DNA of 8,475 nt, from contig CANIRI010000085.1 of assembly GCA_947469815.1 (NCBI GenBank), positions 1 through 8,475 on the forward strand, in the 5' to 3' direction. Shown in pieces: positions 1-7,925 of the stretch (positions are counted from its first letter, which is position 1; every line of letters begins with the position of its first letter). This stretch comes from Comamonadaceae bacterium. Lineage in GTDB: Bacteria > Pseudomonadota > Gammaproteobacteria > Burkholderiales > Burkholderiaceae_C. The translations under genes were made by a program, and so were the position numbers. A model generated the notes under the pieces. That model worked only from the letters and a program-made list of their open reading frames with translations, had not been told where the DNA came from and did no database searches.

Positions 1-60
1 CAGGCTTTACCGGCCGTTTGCACGAGGTCTGCGCATACCCAATAGGGGCGGGGCGGAACG

Positions 61-66
61 TAGAAT
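61..66 (+). promoter_or_regulatory. Candidate -10 element (TAGAAT) upstream of gyrA
   Basis: TAGAAT matches the sigma-70 -10 consensus at 5 of 6 positions and lies 38 nt before the gyrA ATG, which would leave a leader of about 30 nt. No good -35 box sits at the expected 16-18 nt spacing: the sequence there is C-rich around CCCAAT. A TTGCAC at 18-23 resembles a -35 box, but it lies too far from TAGAAT and has no matching -10 of its own. The rest of 1-104 shows no gene or strong hairpin. The call rests on the -10 match and position only. Confidence 0.27.
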
Positions 67-104
67 CGCTCCTTGCTCATTCGCCGAAATCAACAACAAT
101 AGTT

Positions 105-2768
105 ATGACCCAGTTTGCCAAAGAAACCCTGCCCATCAGCCTAGAAGAGGAAATGCGGCGCAGCTACCTGGACTATGCGATGAGCGTGATTGTGGGCCGG
201 GCCTTGCCCGATGCCCGCGACGGCCTCAAGCCCGTGCACCGGCGTGTGCTTTTTGCGATGCACGAGCTGAACAATGATTGGAACCGGCCCTACAAGAAGT
301 CCGCGCGTATCGTGGGGGACGTCATCGGCAAGTACCACCCCCACGGCGACCAGTCGGTCTACGACACGATTGTGCGCATGGCGCAGGATTTTTCGATGCG
401 CCACATGCTGGTCGACGGCCAGGGCAACTTTGGTTCGGTCGATGGCGACAACGCCGCGGCCATGCGCTACACCGAGATCCGGCTGGCAAAAATTGCCCAT
501 GAAATCCTCGCGGATTTGGACAAAGAGACCGTGGACTTCGGGCCCAACTACGACGGTTCGGAAAAAGAGCCGCTGGTTATGCCCACCCGCCTGCCCAATT
601 TGCTGGTCAATGGCTCTGGCGGGATTGCAGTGGGAATGGCCACCAACATCCCGCCGCACAACCTGAACGAAGTGGTCGACGCGTGCCTGCATTTGCTGCG
701 CAACCCGCAGGCTTCGATTGACGAATTGATGGAGATCATTCCGGCCCCGGACTTTCCGACCGCCGGTATTATTTACGGCATCAACGGCGTCAAAGACGGT
801 TATCGCACCGGGCGCGGCCGCGTGGTGATGCGGGCCAAGTGCCACTTCGAGGACATCGACAAAGGCGCGCGCCAGGCCATCATCGTCGACGAGCTGCCCT
901 ACCAGGTGAACAAGAAAACCCTGCAAGAGCGCATGGCCGAGCTGGTGCACGAAAAGAAGATCGAAGGCATCAGCCACATCCAGGACGAGTCCGACAAATC
1001 CGGCATGCGGCTGGTGATCGAACTCAAGCGCGGCGAAGTGCCGGAAGTGGTGCTCAACAACCTGTACAAGCAAACGCAATTGCAAGACAGCTTTGGCGTG
1101 AACATGGTCGCGCTGGTCAACGGCCAGCCCAAGTTGTGCAACCTCAAAGACCTGCTGGAAGTGTTCCTGCAGCACCGCCGCGAGGTGGTGACACGGCGCA
1201 CCGTGTTCAATCTGCGCAAGGCACGCGAGCGCGGCCATGTGCTGGAAGGCCTGGCAATTGCGCTGGCCAATATTGACGAGTTCATCGCGATCATCCGCAA
1301 TGCGCCGACGCCGCCCGTGGCCAAGGCCGAGCTGATGCAACGCGCCTGGGACAGCCAGTTGGTGCGCGAGATGCTGACCCGCAGCCGCGCCGATGGCGGC
1401 ATCGTAAATGCCGACGACTACCGCCCGGACGGGCTGGAGCGCAACTACGGCATGGGTGCCGACGGCCTGTACCGCTTGTCCGACACACAAGCGCAAGAAA
1501 TTTTGCAAATGCGCCTGCAGCGCCTGACCGGACTGGAGCAGGACAAAATCGTTGCGGAATACAAAGAGGTGATGGCCGAGATCGACGACCTGCTCGACAT
1601 CCTGGCCCGCCCCGAGCGTGTCTCCACCATCATCGGCGAAGAGCTCAGCACCATCAAGCAGGAATTCGGCAACACCAAACTCGGCGCACGACGCAGCCTG
1701 GTGGAACACAGCTCGTTTGATCTCAGCACCGAAGACCTGATCACACCCACCGACATGGTGGTCACGCTTTCCCACAGCGGCTACATCAAGAGCCAGCCCC
1801 TGGGTGAATACCGCGCGCAAAAACGCGGCGGACGCGGCAAGCAGGCCACGGCGACCAAAGAAGACGACTGGGTGGACCAGCTCTTTATCGCCAACACGCA
1901 CGACTACATCCTGTGCTTCTCCAACCGGGGCCGCTTGTACTGGCTCAAGGTTTGGGAAGTACCCCAGGGTTCGCGCGGATCACGCGGGCGGCCTATCGTC
2001 AATATGTTCCCGCTAATCGACGGAGAGAAAATTACCGTCGTGCTGCCGCTGACAGGCGAGAAGCGCAGCTTCCCCGCTGACCAGTACATCTTCATGTCCA
2101 CGCGCATGGGCACGGTCAAGAAAACCAGCCTGGACGAATTTTCCAACCCGCGCAAGGCCGGCATCATTGCGGTCGACCTGGACGAGGGCGACTTTTTGAT
2201 TGGCGCCGCACTCACCGACGGCACCCACGACGTGATGCTGTTCTCCGACGGTGGCAAGGCAGTGCGATTTGACGAAAACGATGTGCGTCCCATGGGCCGC
2301 AACGCCCGTGGCGTGCGCGGGATGATGCTCGAAGAAGGCCAAAGCGTGATCGCCATGCTGGTGGCTGAAGACGAGCTGCAAAGCGTGCTGACTGCTACGG
2401 AAAACGGCTACGGCAAACGCACCAACATCACCGAATACACCCGCCACGGCCGTGGCACCAAGGGCATGATTGCGATCCAACAATCCGGCCGCAACGGCAA
2501 AGTGGTGGCGGCCACGCTGGTACACCCCGATGACGAGATCATGCTCATCACCGACAAAGGCATTCTGGTGCGCACCCGCGTGGCGGAGATCCGTGAACTC
2601 GGACGCGCCACCCAAGGCGTCACACTCATCAGCCTGGACCCCGGATCGCAACTCAGTGGCCTGCAACGCATTGTCGAAAACGACGCGCAAGCGGCGGCCG
2701 ATGCCCAGGACGAAGGCGATGAGGCCGCAGGCGAGGGCCAGGGCGACGCTGGAAGCAGCGCCGACTGA
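105..2768 (+). CDS. gyrA: DNA gyrase subunit A
   Basis: This is the cleavage and wrapping subunit of gyrase (A2B2), which introduces negative supercoils using ATP hydrolysed by GyrB. The protein has 887 aa, against 875 in E. coli. The ATG at 105 is chosen because it starts [10 protein letters not shown] and gives E. coli numbering through the N-terminal half: catalytic Tyr122 falls in [10 protein letters not shown], with His78, His80 and Arg121 also present. The frame stays open to an ATG at 18, but those extra 29 residues look non-coding. Domains in order: winged-helix/breakage-reunion domain (about 30-140), tower, coiled-coil arm, then a six-bladed C-terminal pinwheel. The GyrA box reads QKRGGRG at 572-578, a conservative form of QRRGGKG needed for wrapping DNA. 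The last 30 or so residues form an acidic, Ala/Gly-rich tail. Position 83 is Gln and 84 is Ser, where E. coli has Ser and Ala. There is no visible Shine-Dalgarno sequence. It heads the cluster, with serC starting 12 nt after its stop. Confidence 0.98.
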   Translation: MTQFAKETLPISLEEEMRRSYLDYAMSVIVGRALPDARDGLKPVHRRVLFAMHELNNDWNRPYKKSARIVGDVIGKYHPHGDQSVYDTIVRMAQDFSMRHMLVDGQGNFGSVDGDNAAAMRYTEIRLAKIAHEILADLDKETVDFGPNYDGSEKEPLVMPTRLPNLLVNGSGGIAVGMATNIPPHNLNEVVDACLHLLRNPQASIDELMEIIPAPDFPTAGIIYGINGVKDGYRTGRGRVVMRAKCHFEDIDKGARQAIIVDELPYQVNKKTLQERMAELVHEKKIEGISHIQDESDKSGMRLVIELKRGEVPEVVLNNLYKQTQLQDSFGVNMVALVNGQPKLCNLKDLLEVFLQHRREVVTRRTVFNLRKARERGHVLEGLAIALANIDEFIAIIRNAPTPPVAKAELMQRAWDSQLVREMLTRSRADGGIVNADDYRPDGLERNYGMGADGLYRLSDTQAQEILQMRLQRLTGLEQDKIVAEYKEVMAEIDDLLDILARPERVSTIIGEELSTIKQEFGNTKLGARRSLVEHSSFDLSTEDLITPTDMVVTLSHSGYIKSQPLGEYRAQKRGGRGKQATATKEDDWVDQLFIANTHDYILCFSNRGRLYWLKVWEVPQGSRGSRGRPIVNMFPLIDGEKITVVLPLTGEKRSFPADQYIFMSTRMGTVKKTSLDEFSNPRKAGIIAVDLDEGDFLIGAALTDGTHDVMLFSDGGKAVRFDENDVRPMGRNARGVRGMMLEEGQSVIAMLVAEDELQSVLTATENGYGKRTNITEYTRHGRGTKGMIAIQQSGRNGKVVAATLVHPDDEIMLITDKGILVRTRVAEIRELGRATQGVTLISLDPGSQLSGLQRIVENDAQAAADAQDEGDEAAGEGQGDAGSSAD

Positions 2769-2780
2769 CACCTCGGCCGC

Positions 2781-3899
2781 ATGGCTGTGCGCCCCTTCAA
2801 TTTTTCCGCAGGCCCGGCGGCCATGCCCGCCGAGGTGCTGACCCAGGCGGCCGACGAAATGCTGGACTGGCCCGATGCCAGCGGGCGGCGCTGCGGCATG
2901 GGCGTGATGGAGATGAGCCACCGCGGACGCGAATTCGGCGAAATCCTGGCGCGCGCCCAAGCCGACTTTCGCAGTCTGATGGCGGTGCCGGAGCACTTTC
3001 ACATCCTGTTCATGCAAGGCGGCGGTGCGGCTCAAAACGCGATCGTGCCGCTCAATTTGTGCGGTCCATCGGCGCAAGGCCAGGCCAAGGCCGACTTTGT
3101 GGTCACCGGCGGCTGGAGTGCCAAAACGCTGCTGGAAGCCGGCAAATACTGCCAGGCCCATGAGGCGGCGCGCAGCCCCGCATTCCGCGACATTCCCGAC
3201 CCGGCAAGCTGGCAACTCAGCGAGGTCGCGGCCTATGTGCACCTGTGCAGCAACGAAACCATCCACGGCGTAGAGTTCCACGCCCTGCCCGACTTGGCGT
3301 CCATGGGTTGCAACGCCCCGTTGGTGATCGACTGCTCGAGCCACATCGCTTCGCGCCCCCTGGATTGGACGCGTGTGGGCCTGGCCTATGCAGGTGCCCA
3401 GAAGAACCTGGGGCCGGCGGGACTGGCGGTGGTGGTGGTGCGCGAGGACCTGCTGGAGCGCGCCCTGCCCGCCTGCCCCAGCGTGTTCCATTACCGGGAG
3501 CTGGCGCGCAACCAGTCCATGGTGAACACGCCGCCGACCTTTGGTATTTACATGGCCGGGCTGGTTTTCCAATGGCTGCTGCGCCAAGGCGGCATAGTGG
3601 CCGTGGAGCAGCGCAACATCGCCAAGGCGCAGGCCCTGTACGCCGCAATCGACGGCTCCGCGCTGTTTTACAACCCGGTGGAGCCAGCCTGCCGCTCCCG
3701 GATGAACGTGCCGTTTTTCCTACGCGCGCCCGAGCGTACCGACGCTTTGTTGGCCAGCGCCGCAGACGCCGGGCTGTTGCAACTCAAGGGCCACAAGTCG
3801 CTGGGCGGCCTGCGCGCCAGCCTGTACAACGCCATGCCGATGGAAGGCGTGCAGACGCTGATAAGCTTGATGCGCGAGTTCGAGCGCACCCAGGTCTGA
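2781..3899 (+). CDS. serC: Phosphoserine aminotransferase
   Basis: This PLP enzyme converts 3-phosphohydroxypyruvate and glutamate to phosphoserine in serine synthesis. The family also handles 4-phosphohydroxythreonine in pyridoxal phosphate synthesis. The protein has 372 aa, slightly above the usual 360. The start gives the typical N-terminus [11 protein letters not shown]. The PLP-binding lysine is Lys208 in [11 protein letters not shown]. Asp184 in IDCSSH is the likely pyridine-nitrogen partner, and the neighbouring residue is Cys where Phe or Met is usual. Thr160 (SNETIHG), the Asn249-Thr250 pair in NTPPTFGIY, and the substrate-side SHRGREF at 46-52 are present, as is the C-terminal [16 protein letters not shown]. 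An insertion of about five residues (31-41, with GRRCG) lies just before VMEMSHRG. The gene starts 12 nt after gyrA with no clear Shine-Dalgarno sequence, so translation is probably coupled to gyrA. That coupling is inferred. Confidence 0.97.
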   Translation: MAVRPFNFSAGPAAMPAEVLTQAADEMLDWPDASGRRCGMGVMEMSHRGREFGEILARAQADFRSLMAVPEHFHILFMQGGGAAQNAIVPLNLCGPSAQGQAKADFVVTGGWSAKTLLEAGKYCQAHEAARSPAFRDIPDPASWQLSEVAAYVHLCSNETIHGVEFHALPDLASMGCNAPLVIDCSSHIASRPLDWTRVGLAYAGAQKNLGPAGLAVVVVREDLLERALPACPSVFHYRELARNQSMVNTPPTFGIYMAGLVFQWLLRQGGIVAVEQRNIAKAQALYAAIDGSALFYNPVEPACRSRMNVPFFLRAPERTDALLASAADAGLLQLKGHKSLGGLRASLYNAMPMEGVQTLISLMREFERTQV

Positions 3900-3943
3900 A
3901 CCCGCGCCGTACCTGACGCCACTTTTCACAGCCCCACGCCGCC

Positions 3944-5026
3944 ATGACCAAGACGCTCGCCGAGCTCCGAATCCAGATCGATGCGCTGGATCAATCGCTG
4001 TTGCAGCTGCTCAACGAGCGGGCCGCGCTGGCGCATGAAGTCGGCGTCATCAAGCACGCTGAAAGCTCGCCGGTATTTCGCCCCGAGCGCGAGGCGCAGG
4101 TCATCCAGAATCTGCAGCAGTCCAACGCCGGCTTGCTCAAACCCGCCGGCGTGGCCTTCATCTGGCGCGAAATCATGTCCGCCTGCCGGGCCTTGGAGGC
4201 ACCGCAACGCGTAGCCTACCTGGGGCCGCACGGCACCTTCAGCGAAGAAGCGGCGCTGCGTTTTTTTGGCTCCAGCATCGCCCACCTGCCGTGCAGCAAT
4301 TTCGACGAAGTCTTCCACGCCGCCAGCGCAGGGGGTGCGGAATTTGGTGTCGTGCCGGTGGAGAACAGCACCGAAGGTGTGGTCACCCGCAGCCTCGATC
4401 TGCTCTTGCATTCACCGCTGCACATCGTCGGCGAGATCAGCCTGATGGTGCGCCACCACCTGCTGCGCAGCAGCCCGTCTACTGATGGCGTGGAGGTCGT
4501 GCTGGCCCATCCGCAGGCGCTGGCCCAGTGCCAGCAGTGGCTCAACACCCACCTGCCCCATGCGGAGCGCCGCGCCGTATCCAGCAACGCCGAAGGCGCA
4601 CGGCTGGCTGCCACCAACCCGGCCTGGGCGGCACTGGCCAGTGAGCGCGCAGCGTCCGAATTCGGTTTGCATATCGCCGCACAGGCGGTGCAGGACGAAG
4701 CCTTCAACCGCACCCGCTTTGTCGTCGTGTGCCTGCCCAGCGTGCTGCCACCACCCGAGGCCAGCGGCAAAGATTGCGTGAGCCTGGTGGTGTCCGTGCC
4801 CAACCGGCCCGGCGCGGTACACGACCTGCTGGTGCCGCTGAAACAACACGGGGTGTCCATGACGCGTTTTGAGTCGCGCCCGGCGCGCTCCGGCCAGTGG
4901 GAATATTTCTTCTACATCGACCTGCAAGGCCACCCCAGCCAGCCGCATGTGCAGGCCGCCTTGCAAGACCTGCAAAGCCTGTGCGCTTTTTACCGGGTTC
5001 TGGGCACCTACCCTTTGGCGGACTGA
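3944..5026 (+). CDS. pheA: Bifunctional chorismate mutase/prephenate dehydratase (P-protein)
   Basis: This cytoplasmic enzyme converts chorismate to prephenate and then to phenylpyruvate, the committed route to phenylalanine. The protein has 360 aa. Residues 1-85 form an AroQ-type chorismate mutase with Arg9, Arg26, Lys37 and the FRPERE segment (45-50) matching the catalytic set. The position of E. coli Asp48 is Arg46, within the FRPERE form I recall from many proteobacterial P-proteins. Residues 88-265 form the prephenate dehydratase domain, with GPHGTFSEEAAL (94-105), VPVENSTEGVV (137-147) and the TRF motif at 257-259. Residues 277-360 form an ACT domain with NRPGAV (287-292) and ESRP (310-313), the regions that bind phenylalanine, so feedback inhibition by Phe is expected. 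The gene follows serC by 44 nt with no terminator and no obvious Shine-Dalgarno sequence. No aromatic aminotransferase gene sits beside it. Confidence 0.97.
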   Translation: MTKTLAELRIQIDALDQSLLQLLNERAALAHEVGVIKHAESSPVFRPEREAQVIQNLQQSNAGLLKPAGVAFIWREIMSACRALEAPQRVAYLGPHGTFSEEAALRFFGSSIAHLPCSNFDEVFHAASAGGAEFGVVPVENSTEGVVTRSLDLLLHSPLHIVGEISLMVRHHLLRSSPSTDGVEVVLAHPQALAQCQQWLNTHLPHAERRAVSSNAEGARLAATNPAWAALASERAASEFGLHIAAQAVQDEAFNRTRFVVVCLPSVLPPPEASGKDCVSLVVSVPNRPGAVHDLLVPLKQHGVSMTRFESRPARSGQWEYFFYIDLQGHPSQPHVQAALQDLQSLCAFYRVLGTYPLAD

Positions 5027-5031
5027 GGTGA
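5025..5031 (+). promoter_or_regulatory. Possible Shine-Dalgarno sequence for tyrA, overlapping the pheA stop
   Basis: GAGGTGA is a seven-base match to the standard anti-Shine-Dalgarno complement and overlaps the pheA TGA (5024-5026). It is the only strong match of this kind before any start in the window. Its distance to the tyrA ATG at 5049 is 17 nt, longer than usual. It may work through translational coupling, or it may be chance. A weaker purine run, AAAGAG, lies only 3 nt from the ATG. Confidence 0.3.
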
Positions 5032-5048
5032 CCACGAGCAAAGAGCCG

Positions 5049-5915
5049 ATGTTTCGGCAACTCGGATTGATCGGCTGCGGGCTGATGGGCGGATCATTCG
5101 CGCTGGCCGTGCGCCAAGCCGGCCTGGTGGAACGCGTGGTGGGCTACAGCCCCACAGCGCGCAGCCGCGATGCCGCACTGGCGCTGGGCGCAATCGATAC
5201 AGCCGTTGATACGCCCGCTGCCGCAGCCCTCGGCAGCGACCTGGTCCTGCTGGCCCTGCCCGTGGCAAGCACCGAAGTAACTTTGCGTGCGATCTGCGAT
5301 GCGCTCGCACGCGAGACTCTGGTCATGGATGTCGGTTCCACCAAAAGCGATGTGGTGCAGGCCGCCGCTGCCGCCTTGGGCAGCGCACAACTGCCCTGGT
5401 TCGTCCCGGCGCACCCGATTGCGGGCAAGGCCCAAGCCGGAGTAGCCCATTCGCAGGCCGATCTCTACCAAAACTGCCTGGTGGTGCTCACCCCCGGCGC
5501 GGGAACCAACGCGCAGGCGGTCGCCAAGGCGCACCAGCTGTGGCAAGCCCTGCAAAGCCGTGTGCGCGAGATGACGCCCGCAGCGCACGACGCCGGTTTC
5601 GCGGCAGTGAGCCACCTGCCCCATCTGCTCGCTTTTGCGCTCATGAACGCCATCACCGAACAGCCGAATGGCGCGGACCTGCTGTCGCTGGCCGGCCCGG
5701 GTTTTCGCGACTTCAGCCGGATTGCTGCAGGCGACCCTGCCCTGTGGCGCGATGTCCTGCTGGCCAACCGCTTGCAAGTGCAAGAGCAAAGCGCCTTGTT
5801 CCGCGCGCAACTGGATGCGTTGGAACACTGCCTGGAACACGGCGATGGCGCGCAACTCAGTACCCTGATCAGCCAGGCCAGCACCGCCCGCACCGCCTGG
5901 AAAATGGGCGGCTGA
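5049..5915 (+). CDS. tyrA: Prephenate dehydrogenase (TyrA family)
   Basis: This NAD(P)-dependent enzyme oxidatively decarboxylates prephenate to 4-hydroxyphenylpyruvate for tyrosine. Arogenate use cannot be excluded from sequence. The protein has 288 aa: a Rossmann domain followed by a helical dimerisation domain, with no ACT or chorismate mutase domain. Visible motifs are the dinucleotide loop GLIGCGLMGGS (6-16), DVGSTKSD (94-101), the catalytic-histidine segment AHPIAG (His122), SHLPHLLAFAL (188-198) and FRDFSRIAAGDP (219-230). After HPIAGK the residue is Ala128, where many relatives carry Glu. The ATG at 5049 is chosen because MFxQLGLIGCGLMGG is the N-terminus I recall for Burkholderiales homologues. 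An in-frame GTG at 5028 would add seven residues, and the frame stays open back to 4869 inside pheA, which is overlap and not gene. The gene lies 22 nt after pheA in the same cluster. Confidence 0.95.
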   Translation: MFRQLGLIGCGLMGGSFALAVRQAGLVERVVGYSPTARSRDAALALGAIDTAVDTPAAAALGSDLVLLALPVASTEVTLRAICDALARETLVMDVGSTKSDVVQAAAAALGSAQLPWFVPAHPIAGKAQAGVAHSQADLYQNCLVVLTPGAGTNAQAVAKAHQLWQALQSRVREMTPAAHDAGFAAVSHLPHLLAFALMNAITEQPNGADLLSLAGPGFRDFSRIAAGDPALWRDVLLANRLQVQEQSALFRAQLDALEHCLEHGDGAQLSTLISQASTARTAWKMGG

Positions 5916-5940
5916 ATACGCCTACAACCCTTTTTTCTTC
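5905..5940 (+). other. Weak stem-loop and pyrimidine tract at the tyrA-aroA junction
   Basis: GGCG (5907-5910) can pair with CGCC (5919-5922), extended by a G-U and a T-A pair, around an 8-nt loop that holds the tyrA stop codon. Six nucleotides later comes a run of six T followed by CTTC. The stem is short and the spacer before the T run is too long for a good intrinsic terminator. The pyrimidine tract ends 2 nt before the aroA ATG, where a Shine-Dalgarno sequence would normally be, so it may be a loading site for ribosomal protein S1. Both readings are inference. Confidence 0.25.
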
Positions 5941-5942
5941 TG

Positions 5943-7925
5943 ATGTTTCGAACCGCATTTCTGGATATTCCGCATCTGCTCAGCGCTGCCGGTGATGTCA
6001 CCCTGCCCGGCTCCAAAAGTATTTCCAACCGCGTGCTGCTGCTCTGCGCCCTGTGTGGGGGCGAGACGACGGTGCACGATCTGCTGGACTCCGATGACAC
6101 GCGGGTCATGCTGGACGCCTTGCGCAGCCTGGGTTGCGGCTTGCGCCGCGACGGCACGGAATTGCACATCACCGGCCTGGGAGGTCGCCTTCCGCAAGCG
6201 CACTTCGACCTGTTCCTGGGTAATGCCGGAACGGCCATGCGGCCTCTGACCGCCGCGCTGGCGGTTCTGGGCGCCGATTGCACGCTGCGCGGCGTACCGC
6301 GCATGCACGAACGCCCGATTGGCGACCTGGTCGACGCATTGCGCCAACTCGGCTGCGATGTGGGCTATTTGGGTACGGAAGGCTTTCCACCCCTGCGCAT
6401 CGGCACCCCGAAGCTGCAACTCGACGCGCCCATCCCGATACGTGGCGACGTATCCAGCCAGTTCCTGACCGCGCTGCTGATGGCCTTGCCGCTGGTGGCG
6501 CGACAGACCATCGTGATCGAAGTCGTGGGGGAGCTGATCAGCAAGCCCTATATCGACATCACGCTCAAGCTGCTCGCCCAGTTTGGCGTCGAGGTGCGCA
6601 ACGAGGGCTGGCAGCGCTTCACGATTGCCGCGGGCAGCGCCTTGCGTTCGCCGGGCACGGTGCATATTGAGGCTGATGCCTCGTCGGCGAGTTATTTCAT
6701 CGCGCTGGGCGCACTCAGCGCCGATCCGCGCGGCATCCGCATCCACGGCGTGGGAGCGGCGTCCATCCAGGGCGATATCCGCTTTATGGAAGCCGCGCAG
6801 GCTATGGGCGCGCAAATCGACAGCCAGGCCAACAGCCTGCACGTGCGCCGTGGGGCCTGGCCGCTGCGCGCCATTGAGCTGGACTGCAACCACATCCCCG
6901 ACGCCGCCATGACGCTGGCCGTCATGGCGCTGTTCGCCCAGGGCACCACCCGGCTGCGCAACATCGCAAGCTGGCGGGTCAAAGAAACCGACCGCATTGC
7001 TGCCATGGCCTGCGAACTGCGCAAGCTTGGGGCGCAGGTCACCGAGGGCCCGGATTTTCTGGAGGTGACGCCCCCCGCGCAGCCCGCAGACTGGCGCGCG
7101 GCCAGCATCCACACCTACGACGACCACCGGGTGGCCATGTGCTTTTCCCTGGCCGCCCTCAACCCGGCAGGGCTGCCGGTGCGCATTGAAGACCCGCAAT
7201 GCGTAGCCAAAACCTTCCCCGACTATTTCGAGGCGCTGTTTACAGTGGCCCAACCCGCTGCCGTACCCGTGATCTGCATCGACGGGCCCACTGCATCGGG
7301 CAAAGGGACGTTGGCCAGTGCGCTTGCGGCGCGCCTGGGATACCACTTTTTGGATTCCGGTGCGCTGTACCGCATCAGCGCCTACGCTGCCGTGCAAGCC
7401 GGTATTGCGCTGGAGTTGGCAAACCAAGCGCAGATTTCGCAACGCATCGCCGGCCTGGCCATCCGTTTCGATGGCGACACTGTCTGGCTGGACGGCGTGG
7501 ATGTGAGCCAGGCGATCCGCACCGAAGAGGCGGGTGCCAATGCGTCCAAAGTTGCCGCGCTGCCTCAGGTACGCGCCGCTTTGCTGGATTTACAGCACAG
7601 TTTTGCCCGGCTGCCGGGCTTGGTGGCGGACGGGCGCGATATGGGGACGGTGATTTTTCCGCAGGCGCAGCTCAAGGTTTTTTTGACCGCAGACGCCGCG
7701 TGCCGGGCTGAGCGCCGCTTTCATCAGCTCGCCGGGCGGGGCGTAGCGGCTATACTTGCCGACCTTCTGGCTGACCTGCAGGCGCGGGATTTGCGGGATT
7801 CGTCCCGTAGCACCGCACCGCTTAAAGCAGCCGAAGATGCCCAACTGCTGGACAACGGCACGCTGACGGTGGAGCAATCTATCGATACCGTGTTGGCCTG
7901 GTGGCAAAGCAAACAGCCTTTTTAA
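5943..7925 (+). CDS. aroA-cmk: Fused EPSP synthase / cytidylate kinase (AroA-Cmk)
   Basis: One 660-aa open frame carries two complete enzymes. Residues 1 to about 435 are EPSP synthase, joining shikimate-3-phosphate and PEP. They show PGSKSISNR (22-30), GNAGTAMRP (93-101), SSQFLTALL (171-179), the catalytic Asp320 in [14 protein letters not shown] with Glu348, DDHR (393-396) and Lys423 in AKTFPDYF. Gly96, Thr97 and Pro101 are the class I, glyphosate-sensitive residues. Residues 441-660 are CMP/dCMP kinase: P-loop GPTASGKGT (448-456), [15 protein letters not shown] (563-569), and Arg615, Asp619 and Arg622 matching E. coli Arg181, Asp185 and Arg188. The join is only about ten residues (TVAQPAAVP), with no stop or ATG between. 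Unfused aroA and cmk are adjacent in many proteobacteria, and this fusion is already annotated in some Burkholderiales. Both halves look active. The gene starts 27 nt after tyrA without a Shine-Dalgarno sequence. Confidence 0.97.
   Translation: MFRTAFLDIPHLLSAAGDVTLPGSKSISNRVLLLCALCGGETTVHDLLDSDDTRVMLDALRSLGCGLRRDGTELHITGLGGRLPQAHFDLFLGNAGTAMRPLTAALAVLGADCTLRGVPRMHERPIGDLVDALRQLGCDVGYLGTEGFPPLRIGTPKLQLDAPIPIRGDVSSQFLTALLMALPLVARQTIVIEVVGELISKPYIDITLKLLAQFGVEVRNEGWQRFTIAAGSALRSPGTVHIEADASSASYFIALGALSADPRGIRIHGVGAASIQGDIRFMEAAQAMGAQIDSQANSLHVRRGAWPLRAIELDCNHIPDAAMTLAVMALFAQGTTRLRNIASWRVKETDRIAAMACELRKLGAQVTEGPDFLEVTPPAQPADWRAASIHTYDDHRVAMCFSLAALNPAGLPVRIEDPQCVAKTFPDYFEALFTVAQPAAVPVICIDGPTASGKGTLASALAARLGYHFLDSGALYRISAYAAVQAGIALELANQAQISQRIAGLAIRFDGDTVWLDGVDVSQAIRTEEAGANASKVAALPQVRAALLDLQHSFARLPGLVADGRDMGTVIFPQAQLKVFLTADAACRAERRFHQLAGRGVAAILADLLADLQARDLRDSSRSTAPLKAAEDAQLLDNGTLTVEQSIDTVLAWWQSKQPF
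7751..7756 (+). promoter_or_regulatory. Candidate internal -10 element (TATACT) in the cmk region, for rpsA
   Basis: TATACT matches the sigma-70 -10 consensus at 5 of 6 positions and stands out in G+C-rich coding sequence. It lies 277 nt before the rpsA ATG. S1 is needed in far larger amounts than the biosynthetic enzymes upstream, so an extra promoter here would make sense, and promoters in or near cmk serve rpsA in E. coli. No good -35 box is found 16-18 nt upstream: the sequence there is around CTCGCC. The match uses an ATA isoleucine codon, but other ATA codons occur in serC and aroA, so codon choice is only weak support. Confidence 0.3.

Noticed and set aside
18..104. An N-terminal extension of GyrA from the ATG at 18
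   Set aside because: The extra 29 residues do not resemble GyrA, and the ATG at 105 restores exact E. coli numbering through residue 122.
141..1901. A 586-codon open frame on the minus strand opposite gyrA
   Set aside because: Its codons are exactly in register with the gyrA codons, so its stops would require TTA, CTA or TCA in gyrA, which are rare in G+C-rich genes. The translation is rich in His, Val and Ala with no recognisable domain. It is a shadow frame.
2013..3587. A 524-codon open frame on the minus strand across the gyrA-serC junction
   Set aside because: gyrA and serC happen to be in the same frame, and this antisense frame is in register with both, so the same rare-codon effect keeps it open. 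No family resemblance or start signal is seen.
4869..5048. A longer TyrA starting at 4869 inside pheA
   Set aside because: The extra 60 residues are an out-of-frame reading of the PheA ACT domain, and the Rossmann fold begins correctly just after the ATG at 5049. The GTG at 5028 remains a minor alternative.
5922..7442. A 506-codon open frame on the minus strand opposite aroA-cmk
   Set aside because: It is in register with the sense codons, its composition is biased, and it shows no domain. It is explained by the scarcity of TTA, CTA and TCA codons in the sense gene.
5943..7925. AroA-Cmk as a missed stop codon or assembly artefact
   Set aside because: Both domains align without a gap in frame, the junction codons are clean, and the same fusion is already annotated in related bacteria, so it is most likely real.
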